From: Bacillota bacterium
Lineage (GTDB): Bacteria; Bacillota; Sulfobacillia; Sulfobacillales; Sulfobacillaceae
Assembly: GCA_021792935.1 (NCBI GenBank)
Contig: JAJYTS010000005.1
Coordinates: forward strand, 1 to 45,688
Direction of reading: 5' to 3'
Length of the DNA: 45,688 nt
Shown one piece after another: positions 18,522 to 27,648 of the stretch. The stretch's first letter is position 1. Every line of letters starts with the position of its first letter. Both the position numbers and the translations under genes were made by a program. The notes under the pieces were generated by a model. The model saw only the letters and a list, made by a program, of their open reading frames with translations, was not told the DNA's origin and made no database searches.

Positions 18522-19760
18522 ATGTTTAAAGCCCTATCCGTTCCCAGCTTTCGTTGGCTCTGGACCGGCCAGTTGCTCTCTCAATTTGGGAATGCCGTAT
18601 TTTTGGTTATGGGATTATGGGAGATTCAATTAAAGGATCCCGTCTTGTTGTCGGTGGCTGGTCTAGCCATGATGCTACCACAGGTGTTGGCGGCGGTGGG
18701 CGGTGTGCTGGTCGATCGTTGGGACACGGGACAAATCATGTTGTGGACCGATGTGATGCGGGGCGCCACCGTCGTGCTGGGACTTCTGTTGCTGCTTTCA
18801 AGACCGGAATGGCAACCTTGGATTATTATTGCGCTTTTAGGAACGAATTCGTTGGGCAACGCTTTATTTAACCCAGCGGAAAACGTGATACTGCCACTTT
18901 TGGTCGAGAGCGCCGATTTGCCCTCCGCCAATGGCCTATATTCCATAACCTTTCAGCTATCTTCCGCTATCGGATCGGGAATAGGGGGGGCGGCCATTGC
19001 CGCGGCTGGAGTTACGGTCATTTTCGGGTTTGATATGGGGTCGTTTTGGTTTAGCGCGTTATCAATTTTGCTCATGATGCGGCGAACCATGGGACCGAAC
19101 GCATCAACGCGGCAAACGCATCGAGAGGCAAGCCCACGACTGGGATTTCGCGAGGGGTGGCAGGTCGTTTCACAAATGCGATGGTTCATGGTTCTGCTCC
19201 CCGTTGTGGTGCTCGCTAACTTTGCCTACGGTGGCGGATTCATTTTGCTTCCTTATTGGATGCACCACCACTTGGGCGTCACCGCTGGATGGTACGGAAT
19301 AACGGACGGGTCTTGGGCCATGGGAATGGTATTGGGTGGTTTATCAGCCGGGCTTTTAAGCCGATACGCACTGGGGCGCACGGTGAGTATTCTTGGTCTG
19401 GTGCAGGCCCTTATGATGGGAATTTTCGCGGGGGCGCATTCCGCTCCCCTCGCCTCTTTGGTTCTGCTTATCGCCGGGTACGGCAACGGCGCCGTAAACA
19501 CACTCATGCTAGCCTGGATGCAGCAAGTTATTCCTGAGGCGGTGCGCGGGCGGGCGTTTGGCCTTTTGATTACTCTTTTGACTTTGGCAAATCCCGTAGC
19601 CGCCCTATTGGCTGGCTTATCTTTAGGGGTGGTGCCGACTTTTTGGTGGTATGCCCTCTGCGCGATATCCGGGGTCGCTGTGGGATTGGCAATTTGGTGG
19701 CTGGTTCCCAAAAATAAGTCATCCTCATTGACCGAAATGGCCGGCGACGAATTTCTTTGA
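18522..19760 (+). CDS. MFS transporter (MFS_3-like exporter)
   Basis: LSVPSFRWLWTGQLLSQFGNAVFLVMGLW...; about 12 TM segments. Confidence 0.9.
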   Translation: MFKALSVPSFRWLWTGQLLSQFGNAVFLVMGLWEIQLKDPVLLSVAGLAMMLPQVLAAVGGVLVDRWDTGQIMLWTDVMRGATVVLGLLLLLSRPEWQPWIIIALLGTNSLGNALFNPAENVILPLLVESADLPSANGLYSITFQLSSAIGSGIGGAAIAAAGVTVIFGFDMGSFWFSALSILLMMRRTMGPNASTRQTHREASPRLGFREGWQVVSQMRWFMVLLPVVVLANFAYGGGFILLPYWMHHHLGVTAGWYGITDGSWAMGMVLGGLSAGLLSRYALGRTVSILGLVQALMMGIFAGAHSAPLASLVLLIAGYGNGAVNTLMLAWMQQVIPEAVRGRAFGLLITLLTLANPVAALLAGLSLGVVPTFWWYALCAISGVAVGLAIWWLVPKNKSSSLTEMAGDEFL

Positions 19761-19854
19761 GTTGTCTCTTTTTCGGATATTTTGTCGCCGAGATATGGTT
19801 GGAAACCGCGCGGCTTGGGCATATACTGGGTTCACCGAGGAAGGGGTGAACCCG

Positions 19855-20022
19855 ATGAGTCAGACCATTCACCTGGCGGAACACAAATGTTTTGATTGTG
19901 ACGAGGTCTTTTTAATTCGGTTTGGGGGCAAAGCAAAATTATGTCCCCGATGCGGGTCCGACCGCATTCAGTTTTGGGGCGATACGGTAATGACGCCCGT
20001 TGAAGAGTCCCGGGCGGAGTAG
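19855..20022 (+). CDS. Small zinc-ribbon protein (55 aa)
   Basis: MSQTIHLAEHKCFDCDEVFLIRFGGKAKLCPRCGSDRIQFWGD...: CxxC...CxxC. Confidence 0.7.
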   Translation: MSQTIHLAEHKCFDCDEVFLIRFGGKAKLCPRCGSDRIQFWGDTVMTPVEESRAE

Positions 20023-20039
20023 TCTCGGGATCCGTTCCT

Positions 20040-20260
20040 TGCACTATCGCTCCTTAGGGCTTGCGCCGTGCTTCCAGGGGAAGCGCTCCCCAGGGTTCGG
20101 GTGTGTACCGCCCTGTATAACGCCGCGCCACGGTGAATGGATATTGTTCGCGGCATCGTGGTCATGATGCCGTAGTTGGCGCAGGTCTCTACCGAATCCG
20201 CCACGGTGATAATAACAACCTTCCGATGATGCGGGCTTACTTGTCGAACCATGGAGTCTT
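20040..20260 (-). pseudogene. Possible remnant of an IS605/IS607-type TnpB C-terminus
   Basis: Minus-strand translation contains RHHDHDAANNI, resembling the TnpB RuvC-III motif (DxNAAxNI), followed by GTHPNPGERFPWKHGASPKE; frames are broken. Confidence 0.4.
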
Positions 20261-20417
20261 AGGTTCCAATAGGGTTGGGGTCGGGCTAAACTTCGCTCTT
20301 TTCTTTCCTTCACGGTATTTTGGCGGCTAAACGCGTGGAATTCCGGTGCAGGGGACGGAAACGGAGTTGGAACAGTTTCTTTAAACATTGTCTAATCTTA
20401 TGATATAAGATGTAGAT

Positions 20418-20740
20418 ATGTGTCGAAAATTGGCGCGTATTCGCCAAGCGGCTCAATTTTTTGGCGGGACTCCAACCATATTGCGCCGGTGGGAGGATGA
20501 CGGACGAGCGAACACGCGATGGGGATCGGCGCTATGATCTCAGCCGCTTGGGGGCTGTGCCTCAAGACCAGAACACTTTCGACCCTAAAACGGTCGTATA
20601 TGCGCGAGTCTCTGGTCGTGGTCGCGCGGAGGATTTAACGTGGCAAAAGCAAGTGCGGGAACTCTATTGTGGCCGACAAGGCTAGACCTTGGAGGTTGTC
20701 ACCGATAGATCGATTAGAAGAGCGGGACTCTGTTCGGTTA
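20418..20740 (+). pseudogene. Decayed IS607-family TnpA (MerR-like HTH + serine resolvase)
   Basis: RIRQAAQFFGGTPTILRRWEDDGR (HTH) in one frame, RRYDLSRLGAV...KTVVYARVSGRGRAEDLTWQKQVRELYCGRQG* then LEVVTD in a shifted frame; frameshift, nonsense codon and missing catalytic C-terminal part. Confidence 0.8.
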
Positions 20741-20789
20741 CAATTCCTTAAATCATAGCCATCAAGCTTTGGGTTGTACTGTCTTGTAA

Positions 20790-20816
20790 CCATAACGCCT
20801 GATACGGCGTTTTTTC
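20790..20816 (+). terminator. Rho-independent terminator-like hairpin
   Basis: AACGCC-tgatac-GGCGTT followed by TTTT. Confidence 0.55.
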
Positions 20817-20870
20817 GTTGTCAGCCGTTTTGGCTGTAAAGACTCGGGATTTACATTACTGGAAGGAACG

Positions 20871-21806
20871 ATGCGCATGGGTATGGCACAGTTAAGGCGG
20901 AGCGCGTGGGGTGTCATGGCCCTTTTGGCCGCGGCTCTTGCCGGATGTGGTCTATCGCCCACGTCTACGGCGGCTTCCTCGCATCAGTCGCATGTATCGC
21001 AAGCGCGGAACTCGGATCGGGTTTCGGCGTCAGATTCCCTCATGGCCCTTCGCGCCAAGCCTCGCAAAAGCGTGAGTCATTTATCGCGGCCCACGCCTGC
21101 CAATCCGCTCAAGGCGCTGGTGATCGGCGATTCATTGGGTGAGGATTTGCAATATGGGCTGGCGGACGTGGCCGGCAGCACGGGCTCCATACGGATTATT
21201 GAAGGGGCCTATGGCTCCAGCGGCTTGGTTAATGTCTCCTATTACAATTGGGACAAAGTTTTCGCGCGAGATTTAGCCACATATCATCCGCAGTTGGTAT
21301 ACGTGCTGTTTGGCGGCAATGACTCCCTGAGTTTTGATCAAGGAGGACAGTTTGTGACGTTTGGCAGCGCGCTATGGCGCCGCGATTATGGGGCCCGGGT
21401 TAACTTTATCATTACCGAGGCGGAGCGTGCTAAAGCTCGGGTTATATGGGTGGGCTTGCCGATCATGTCTCGCTCATCGGACTTGTCAAACGCCCGCATG
21501 GTCACCCTTAATGCCTTATACCGTGCCGAGGTTGCCAAGCATCCGGAGATGGCCGTGTTTGTGCCCACTTGGAAGCTTTTTCGAAATTCATCCGGCGGCT
21601 TTACGGAATATATGACGGACAGCGCCGGGGAGACTGTCATGGTGCGTGATCCCGATGGGGTCCACATTGCTCCGCCTGCCGGGGACGAGCTTATCGCCTC
21701 CGATGTCTTATACCAAACCGAACGGTTAGAGAAAGTCTCTTTATGCCTGTCGGGATCGGACTTGTGGAGTCAATACCCTATGCGCCGTTGTCCAACACGG
21801 CCTTAA
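20871..21806 (+). CDS. SGNH/GDSL-like hydrolase (DUF459-type) lipoprotein
   Basis: Lipobox LAALAGCG; ALVIGDSLGEDLQYGL and VLFGGNDSLSF; C-terminal PDGVHIAPPAGDEL. Confidence 0.85.
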   Translation: MRMGMAQLRRSAWGVMALLAAALAGCGLSPTSTAASSHQSHVSQARNSDRVSASDSLMALRAKPRKSVSHLSRPTPANPLKALVIGDSLGEDLQYGLADVAGSTGSIRIIEGAYGSSGLVNVSYYNWDKVFARDLATYHPQLVYVLFGGNDSLSFDQGGQFVTFGSALWRRDYGARVNFIITEAERAKARVIWVGLPIMSRSSDLSNARMVTLNALYRAEVAKHPEMAVFVPTWKLFRNSSGGFTEYMTDSAGETVMVRDPDGVHIAPPAGDELIASDVLYQTERLEKVSLCLSGSDLWSQYPMRRCPTRP

Positions 21807-21811
21807 GGGAA

Positions 21812-21848
21812 GAGAGCGGCGGCCCGGTTGTTATGGCCGCCGCTTCTC
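21812..21848. terminator. Bidirectional terminator hairpin between the SGNH hydrolase (+) and SelW-like gene (-)
   Basis: GAGAGCGGCGGCC-cggttgttat-GGCCGCCGCTTCTC; long GC stem between convergent genes. Confidence 0.6.
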
Positions 21849-21849
21849 G

Positions 21850-22086
21850 TTATTGATGCGATTCTATCCGGGCGACCGCCTCGCCTGGATTGGGGAATCG
21901 GCCCTCTTCCTGTTTATTGAAAAAGAGCGTGTCTCCGTCGACGCGCAATACAAACACGCCGCCGGTAGACGGCACCAATCGTGCCTCTTCCACTTGGTTT
22001 TTGTACTTTTTAAGGATTTCGCCGACCACCCGGGTGGCGTGTTCAAGGAAGCCTCAGCGGGTGCAGTACTCAATCTCTACTCTCAT
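21850..22086 (-). CDS. SelW-like (Rdx family) selenoprotein, CxxU motif encoded by TGC-ACC-CGC-TGA
   Basis: Minus strand: MRVEIEYCTR-TGA-GFLEHATRVVGEILKKYKNQVEEARLVPSTGGVFVLRVDGDTLFFNKQEEGRFPNPGEAVARIESHQ*. Hallmarks: E-x-E-Y-C-x-x-[C/U], LVPS-x-GG-x-F-V and K-x-E-E-G-R-F-P-x-P-x-E. The TGA is at 22056-22054. GGAGATG upstream of ATG. Confidence 0.9.
22020..22039 (-). promoter_or_regulatory. Candidate SECIS-like hairpin in the SelW-like gene
   Basis: Minus strand CGCC-ACCCGGGTGGTC-GGCG with internal CCACC/GGTGG pairing, 14-16 nt after the TGA. Confidence 0.35.
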
Positions 22087-22270
22087 GACATCATCTCCAA
22101 ATCGCGGTAAAACCAAGACTTGTCTATATTCTATCGCAGGTGGGGGAGTATAAGTCAACGCGGAAGTGGCCGCCGCTGCATTCCTCTGACCTGAATTTTG
22201 AAAAGAGGGCCTAAACGGCCTTCAGCCCTGGTACCATAGAGGCAAATGTAGGCTAGGGAGGTGTCCTCCC

Positions 22271-22597
22271 ATTAAGGTTATCATTGCGATCGTTCAAAAT
22301 GCCGACCGCGGCGAATTAACGGCGGCCTTGCGCGCCGCCCAGATTCCTCATACTCGCTTTAATACCATGGGAGGGTTTCTTCGCCAAGGCAACACCACGT
22401 TTTTAATGGGGGTTGGCGACGACCAGGTGGACCCGGTGCTGCGGGTGATTCATGCCCATTGTCATGAGCGCGAAGTGCTGCATCGTCCTGGGGTTGGGGC
22501 GCTGCATCCCGATGCCTATGTGGCGCCCGTGCATATTCGGGTGGGGGGCGCCACCATTTTCGTTGTGGAGGCGCATTCCCTGCCGTTTCCCATCTAG
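22271..22597 (+). CDS. PstA/DarA (YaaQ, DUF970) cyclic-di-AMP receptor, probable ATT start
   Basis: IKVIIAIVQNADRGELTAALRAAQIPHTRFNTMGGFLRQGNTTFLMGVGDDQVDPVLRVI; family members begin MK(L/V)IIAIVQ, placing the start on ATT 22271 behind AGGGAGGTG. Confidence 0.88.
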   Translation: MKVIIAIVQNADRGELTAALRAAQIPHTRFNTMGGFLRQGNTTFLMGVGDDQVDPVLRVIHAHCHEREVLHRPGVGALHPDAYVAPVHIRVGGATIFVVEAHSLPFPI

Positions 22598-22624
22598 CAT
22601 TGCCAATTAGGTTTTAGGTTGCCA

Positions 22625-23038
22625 CTAGTACATCATTTGCGGGTCCAAATAATATTTGAACTCAAGAATATTATTGGACGGGTCAATCAGCAAAAATGTC
22701 CAATGCTCCTCGACTAGACCCTCGAATCGGCGCATGGGCTCCTGAAAAAAGGGCAGTTCCCTTTTTTGAGCAAGATTTAAGAGCCTGTCCCAGTCTTCTC
22801 GATGCTTAAAGGTGATTCCAAAATGGCGCGGGTACATTTCCGGATCCTCGTCAATTTTTTGTGAGCGGTGGCACACCACCTGATCACCAAAGAAGTCCAG
22901 GGTGATGCGGTCAGGGTAGCGGCGTGCCAGTTTGCAGCCGAGCTTGGTCACATAAAAATCGAACGCATCGCCGAGATGACTGCAGGGTATAGCCAAATGG
23001 AAAACATTTTCCGAGTTTCTCACGAACATCCTCCTCAT
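22625..23038 (-). CDS. VOC-family (glyoxalase/dioxygenase) protein
   Basis: VFHLAIPCSHLGDAFDFYVTKLGCKLARRYPDRITLDFFGDQVVCH...HWTFLLIDPSNNILEFKYY. Confidence 0.9.
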   Translation of the reverse strand: MRRMFVRNSENVFHLAIPCSHLGDAFDFYVTKLGCKLARRYPDRITLDFFGDQVVCHRSQKIDEDPEMYPRHFGITFKHREDWDRLLNLAQKRELPFFQEPMRRFEGLVEEHWTFLLIDPSNNILEFKYYLDPQMMY

Positions 23039-23082
23039 GATGTCATTGTTGTCGCGTCACGGGTCTCAGTTCTTCCCGTGCT

Positions 23083-24066
23083 TTATCCGGGGGGCGGTTT
23101 TATGGCCTCAGGATTCAGCAAATCTCGGGGCCTGGCGCCACCCAAGGCTTGCGAGATGTTGGCGGCTGCCCGCAGAGCCATGGCCCGCCGGGTTTCGTGG
23201 GTGGCCGATCCAATATGGGGTGTGGCCAACACTCTCGGGTGTGAGGCTAAAGGATGATTTTTCCCCACGGGCTCATCCTTAAATACATCGAGGGCGGCCC
23301 CCGCGATTCGGCCCTGGTCTAAGGCACTCTTAAGGGCAAGTTCGTCAATAATAGCGCCTCGGGCGGTGTTGACGAGAAAAGCTTGTGGTTTCATGGCCTC
23401 GAACCAGGAGGCGTCCACGAGCCCTTGGGTGCTGACGGTCAGGGGGATATGAAGAGAAATAATATCCGCCTGCCCTAAAAATTCCGCCAACGGCAAGCGG
23501 GGGATGGACTTATCAAGACTTTGACGCGAGCCTTGGCTTTCCAAAGCGATAGCACGCATATTGAATGCGGGCGCACGGCGCGCCACTGCTTGTCCAATGC
23601 GGCCAAGCCCCACAATTCCAAGCGTCTTGCCTCCCAACTCCGTTCCCAAAAAACCGTTGGGGCTCCAATTTTTCCATTGCCCATCAAGCAATTGGCGGTG
23701 GGACGGTATGAGATTTCGCGCCTGGGTTAAAATCAGAGCCCAGGTCAGTTCGGCCGTGGCCTCGGTTAAAACGTCGGGGGTGTTGGTGAGCATGACCCCA
23801 TGGCGGTTGGCGGCCTGAACGTCAAAATTGTCGTAGCCCACCGCCATATTGCTAACGATCTTCAGATGGGGGGCCTGGCTTAACAAATCCTCGTTGATGA
23901 GTTCGGTCAGCATGGAAAGACAGGCTTGGGCGGTGGCCAGCCATTCCCGCAAGACGGCGGCGGGGATAGCCCGGTCCTCTTCCCAAACTTTGACGGTTCC
24001 AACCTTTTTCAATTGCTGGATTGCATCCGGATGTATGCGGCGCGTCACCACAATTTGAGAATTCAT
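23083..24066 (-). CDS. D-2-hydroxyacid dehydrogenase (glyoxylate/hydroxypyruvate reductase type)
   Basis: GGKTLGIVGLGRIGQAVARR Rossmann, FLVNTARGAIIDELALKSAL, ALDVFKDEPV, LATPHIGSAT. Confidence 0.95.
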   Translation of the reverse strand: MNSQIVVTRRIHPDAIQQLKKVGTVKVWEEDRAIPAAVLREWLATAQACLSMLTELINEDLLSQAPHLKIVSNMAVGYDNFDVQAANRHGVMLTNTPDVLTEATAELTWALILTQARNLIPSHRQLLDGQWKNWSPNGFLGTELGGKTLGIVGLGRIGQAVARRAPAFNMRAIALESQGSRQSLDKSIPRLPLAEFLGQADIISLHIPLTVSTQGLVDASWFEAMKPQAFLVNTARGAIIDELALKSALDQGRIAGAALDVFKDEPVGKNHPLASHPRVLATPHIGSATHETRRAMALRAAANISQALGGARPRDLLNPEAIKPPPG

Positions 24067-24161
24067 GGAGTTCCCCTTTCACCCAAGGACCCTTGCCAAG
24101 CAATATTGTAAGCCAAATATCAACGATAGATTGAGTCGATGATAAGATTTAGCCTCTGGCG

Positions 24162-25244
24162 CTATGTCCCCGGTCCTGATGTGTTCCGTTCTTTTCCCGC
24201 TGCCGCTAAGGGACGGTCCAGCCAGGGATCGCGGTTGCGGCGCATACGCCAGCGGGTGCGCGCCCACCATAAGATGGATTGGCGATCCAGCCCCGTCATC
24301 AACTTTCGCGGGGAACAGGAGATATTGTCCGGCAGTTCATAGCCATGTTGGCGAAGATATCGCCCGCATACCCGTGAAAAAATTCCGAGCTCATCGGGTT
24401 TAAGACCTTGGCGCCACTTCTCCCGATTTTCCGGGTCAATAGGCATTCGCGCCCGATTTTTCCAAGGTTCCTGGGACGGATCGAAGAGGGGCTGGCGGTG
24501 ATATTGCTCCAACATTTTTGGCTCGAATTTTAGTCCAATGTGCTGCATTAACCGCTCAAGCTCTAAGGACGGGTTTTGAATCAAGTCCTCGTATCGCAGT
24601 TGATAGAAAGAGGAACCGTAAAGCTTGATGTAGTGCTTTGCCATCACTTGGTATTCGCGCCATTGCAAGGCGTGGTTAAAAGCGTTGCCCCGGTTCCACG
24701 GAACTTTCGCTAGGGAAAGATGAACATCGCGGGGATCTCTCACGATAGATATAATTCGCGCGTCCGGGAATTCGCTTTTGATGGCGGGAACGTACATAAA
24801 GTGTTCGGGGCTTTTTTCTCCCCAAAACTCTTTTCCCTGGTTGGCGGCGTATCCGCCCAGTATGGACTCCAAAATTAGATGATGGGTAAGTTGGCCTTTA
24901 TCCCAGGCGTGATGAAACATTTCCATCGCCCCTGATTCCGCCAGCTTGAGGGGAGCCAAGGTTGGGCGTTGGAACCAGCGTTTAAGGTGGAATTCCACCA
25001 GATTCCAGCGCAAGAATCCGCCGGCTCGTTCAATAGGCTTCCACACCCAATTGAAGTACCCTGTTTCGGGTGCGACGGCAAGCCGACTGTGAGCGCTTAA
25101 TAGCCCAGCAAGAAGGGTGGTTCCAGAACGGGGCATTCCGACGATGAATAGAGATGCAAGCGAAATCATGGCGGCGACAGCCTCCTGGGCGTTTGTGGAT
25201 TCGACATATTTGGCCCATCGCGCCGGCAAATGTGTCGAATGCAC
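24162..25244 (-). CDS. Sulfotransferase family protein
   Basis: SLFIVGMPRSGTTLLAGLLSAHSRLAVAPETGYF PAPS-binding loop; IISIVRDPRDVHLSL. Start may be at MISLASLFIV. Confidence 0.9.
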   Translation of the reverse strand: MHSTHLPARWAKYVESTNAQEAVAAMISLASLFIVGMPRSGTTLLAGLLSAHSRLAVAPETGYFNWVWKPIERAGGFLRWNLVEFHLKRWFQRPTLAPLKLAESGAMEMFHHAWDKGQLTHHLILESILGGYAANQGKEFWGEKSPEHFMYVPAIKSEFPDARIISIVRDPRDVHLSLAKVPWNRGNAFNHALQWREYQVMAKHYIKLYGSSFYQLRYEDLIQNPSLELERLMQHIGLKFEPKMLEQYHRQPLFDPSQEPWKNRARMPIDPENREKWRQGLKPDELGIFSRVCGRYLRQHGYELPDNISCSPRKLMTGLDRQSILWWARTRWRMRRNRDPWLDRPLAAAGKERNTSGPGT

Positions 25245-25320
25245 AATGCAAAAAATAATTGCCTTTATTCTAAATCATAAACGGACCTAAAACGGTAAGC
25301 GTCGTGAAATTCAGACAACG

Positions 25321-26130
25321 CTAAGAGTTGGTCTCATGGCTGAATGGTTGTGAAAGTGTCTGAATCCAATAGCGGCCATCTGAGCGATGCACTTGCAAGG
25401 GTACCTCCAAAGCCTGGGAAAGCCGTGGTCCCGTAAACACTTCGGACAACACGCCCTGAGCGCAGGTGCGACCATTTTTTAGAATCAGGGCATGGGAGAA
25501 AGACGGAAGAATTTCCTCGGGATGATGGGTGACATAAATAAGTGGGGTGGAACGCTCCAGATATTGCTGAACAAACCCTAAGACGTGCTCGCGGCCTCTG
25601 ATGTCCAATCCCGAGCACGGTTCATCCAAGATCAGGAGATCGACCTGGGCTCGCCACGCGCGTGCCAACAACACACGGGTCTTTTCTCCTTGGGACAAGG
25701 TCTGGAACAGACTTTTGGCTAAATGGTCTAATTCGAATTGACGCAGAATTTGATGGGTTTGATTTGTGGGGCGCACGTCTCCCGCCTGCTTGCCAATGAC
25801 AGCTATTGTACCGCTCTCCACCAAGTCCTCAACCATGGTACGGCCATGCTCGCGCGATATCCATTCGGCTAAGTAATGACTGACCCAGCCAATGCGTTTG
25901 CGTAATTCCCGTGTGTCAACTCTGCCCAATTCATGGCCCAGCACGGTGACGCGCCCCCGCGAAGCCCATTCGTATCCCATAACCAAGGCTAGCAGAGAGG
26001 TTTTCCCGGATCCATTCAACCCCATAACCACCCATTGTTCTCCGGGATTGATTTGCCAGTTGATGTCGGACAGTATGGCGCGATTTTGCCTGATGAAGTA
26101 AACCTGGTCGAAATCGACGAGGGGAGTCAT
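25321..26130 (-). CDS. ABC transporter ATP-binding protein (stand-alone, YlmA/ModF-like)
   Basis: GLNGSGKTSLL Walker A, LSQGEKTRVLLARAW signature, LLILDEPCSGLD Walker B; no permease nearby. Confidence 0.9.
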   Translation of the reverse strand: MTPLVDFDQVYFIRQNRAILSDINWQINPGEQWVVMGLNGSGKTSLLALVMGYEWASRGRVTVLGHELGRVDTRELRKRIGWVSHYLAEWISREHGRTMVEDLVESGTIAVIGKQAGDVRPTNQTHQILRQFELDHLAKSLFQTLSQGEKTRVLLARAWRAQVDLLILDEPCSGLDIRGREHVLGFVQQYLERSTPLIYVTHHPEEILPSFSHALILKNGRTCAQGVLSEVFTGPRLSQALEVPLQVHRSDGRYWIQTLSQPFSHETNS

Positions 26131-26576
26131 GGACGTCTCCTTTCCGAGGGCTCATAAAGGATGTGAAAAGTATCATTCGCGAAGGAACGCGATATCCCTG
26201 CCGAATCGTGGTGCCAGGACGCGAAGTTTTGGAACGAGGCATGGCGCGTATACGGCTCTCTTGGTCTTGTTAGCTAGGGCGGACCTTTTTATTTGCGTGA
26301 ACCCTGTTACGCTTCGCATGTGTTGGCGCCTTGCCGCAATCGCTCCGGTATAGGTCGCTTTGGCGGCGGCGACATCCTCCCTCGCGTTCAAGGCGCGCTG
26401 GCAATGTCGTTTCGCCGCTTAAATTTATTCGGTTTTGGATGTTGCTTGTTGAGTCCGCCGTTTCGGGCCTTTCCCATTGATGCGCCGGACTTATCCAATC
26501 TGGACCACCTATGGGACGCAGCTATCCGGGCCATGTTCGAGGACTTATACTTCGGGTAGGGCATGGAGGTGCTGGA

Positions 26577-27073
26577 ATGGCAAATAACGTGGATGATGCT
26601 TTGTATGAAACTATTTTGCGCCGAGGTCGGGAATTTGACGGGAAAATATTCAGGTGTTTTTCACCGTTGATGAGGCGTTGGTAAAGGGGTATCGTCCCTG
26701 CAAACGGTGCCGTCCCGATGACCCGATGGGCCGCGTTCCCGATGCCGTCTTGGCCGACCAGGCGGAACTGCTAATACGAGCCCGATTTCCTCAAAAATTT
26801 ACGGCGGAGGAAGTGGCCGCCGCGCTCTACGTCAGTTCCCGGCATCTTTCGCGCACGCTGATTTCCGCATGGGGTATGACACTTTCCAAGCGGTGGCGCC
26901 AGCTATGGGCGGAGGAGGCCAAAAAGTTACTGCGCGAGAAGGGGTTGACCATCGCCCAAGTTGGCGCCAAGGTAGGGGTGTCAAGCCCGTCGTATTTTTC
27001 TCGCGTATTTTTTAGAGCGGTGGGCAAGACGCCGAGTGAATACCGGCGTCATGATGGCAGGAGGCTTATATGA
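26577..27073 (+). pseudogene. adaA: AdaA-like (methylphosphotriester-Cys domain + AraC HTH) gene with out-of-frame internal deletion
   Basis: Frame 0: MANNVDDALYETILRRGREFDGK; frame 2: ENIQVFFTVDEALVKGYRPCKRCRPDDP...SPSYFSRVFFRAVGKTPSEYRR. The intervening TTGIxCRPxCPAR segment is absent and the frame shifts at about 26645. Confidence 0.75.
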
Positions 27074-27582
27074 CTCAGTCATGGGCGGCGACAACCACAT
27101 GGAACGGGGAAGAATTTGGGCTTGTCGCCAGTGCGATAGGTCTTATGGAGGTCGCTCTTCCTAACGAATGGGGGGAAGAGAGGCGCGTCCAGTATCAGGA
27201 GAATCCCGAGATGTTGCGATTGTACCTGCAACAATTTGAGTTGTATTGGAACGGGCAGTTAAAAAATTGGAGCGTTCCCCTGGATATGCGGGGAACTCCC
27301 TTTCAAAAGGCGGTGTGGACGGCGCTTCTGGATATTCCATATGGTGACCTGGCGACCTATGGCGATATCGCCCGCCGCATAGGGAGACCATCAGCGGTGC
27401 GGGCTGTGGCCGCTGCGGTGGGAAAGAATCCTTTGGCGATTGTCGTCCCTTGCCACCGCGTGATTGGCGCGAACGGGGCGTTGACCGGATATTCCGGGGG
27501 CCTGCGCCTTAAAGAGCGGCTCTTGCGTTTGGAAGGGGTTACGTCCGTCAAACCTATTGGTCATTCCCGTTTTGATTTTTAA
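27070..27582 (+). CDS. ogt: Methylated-DNA--protein-cysteine methyltransferase
   Basis: GTPFQKAVWTALLDIPYGDLATYGDIARRIGRPSAVRAVAAAVGKNPLAIVVPCHRVIGANGALTGYSGGLRLKERLLRLEG. Confidence 0.96.
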   Translation: MTQSWAATTTWNGEEFGLVASAIGLMEVALPNEWGEERRVQYQENPEMLRLYLQQFELYWNGQLKNWSVPLDMRGTPFQKAVWTALLDIPYGDLATYGDIARRIGRPSAVRAVAAAVGKNPLAIVVPCHRVIGANGALTGYSGGLRLKERLLRLEGVTSVKPIGHSRFDF

Positions 27583-27648
27583 AGAGCCATAAAAGAGGCA
27601 TGAATAGGGGGAGCTGGTCAAAGAGAACGGCGAGGAGGTGCGGGTGGG

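Noticed and set aside
20500-20700. In-frame TGA/TAG in the IS607 TnpA as a recoding event
   Set aside because: The stops coincide with a frameshift and loss of downstream catalytic sequence, consistent with pseudogene decay.
21853-22153. Plus-strand ORFs 21853-22110 and 21890-22153
   Set aside because: Antisense to the SelW-like gene, with no recognisable domain.
26131-26576. Overlapping ORFs on both strands between the ABC ATPase and adaA
   Set aside because: No recognisable protein motif; likely intergenic or a decayed gene that cannot be assigned.
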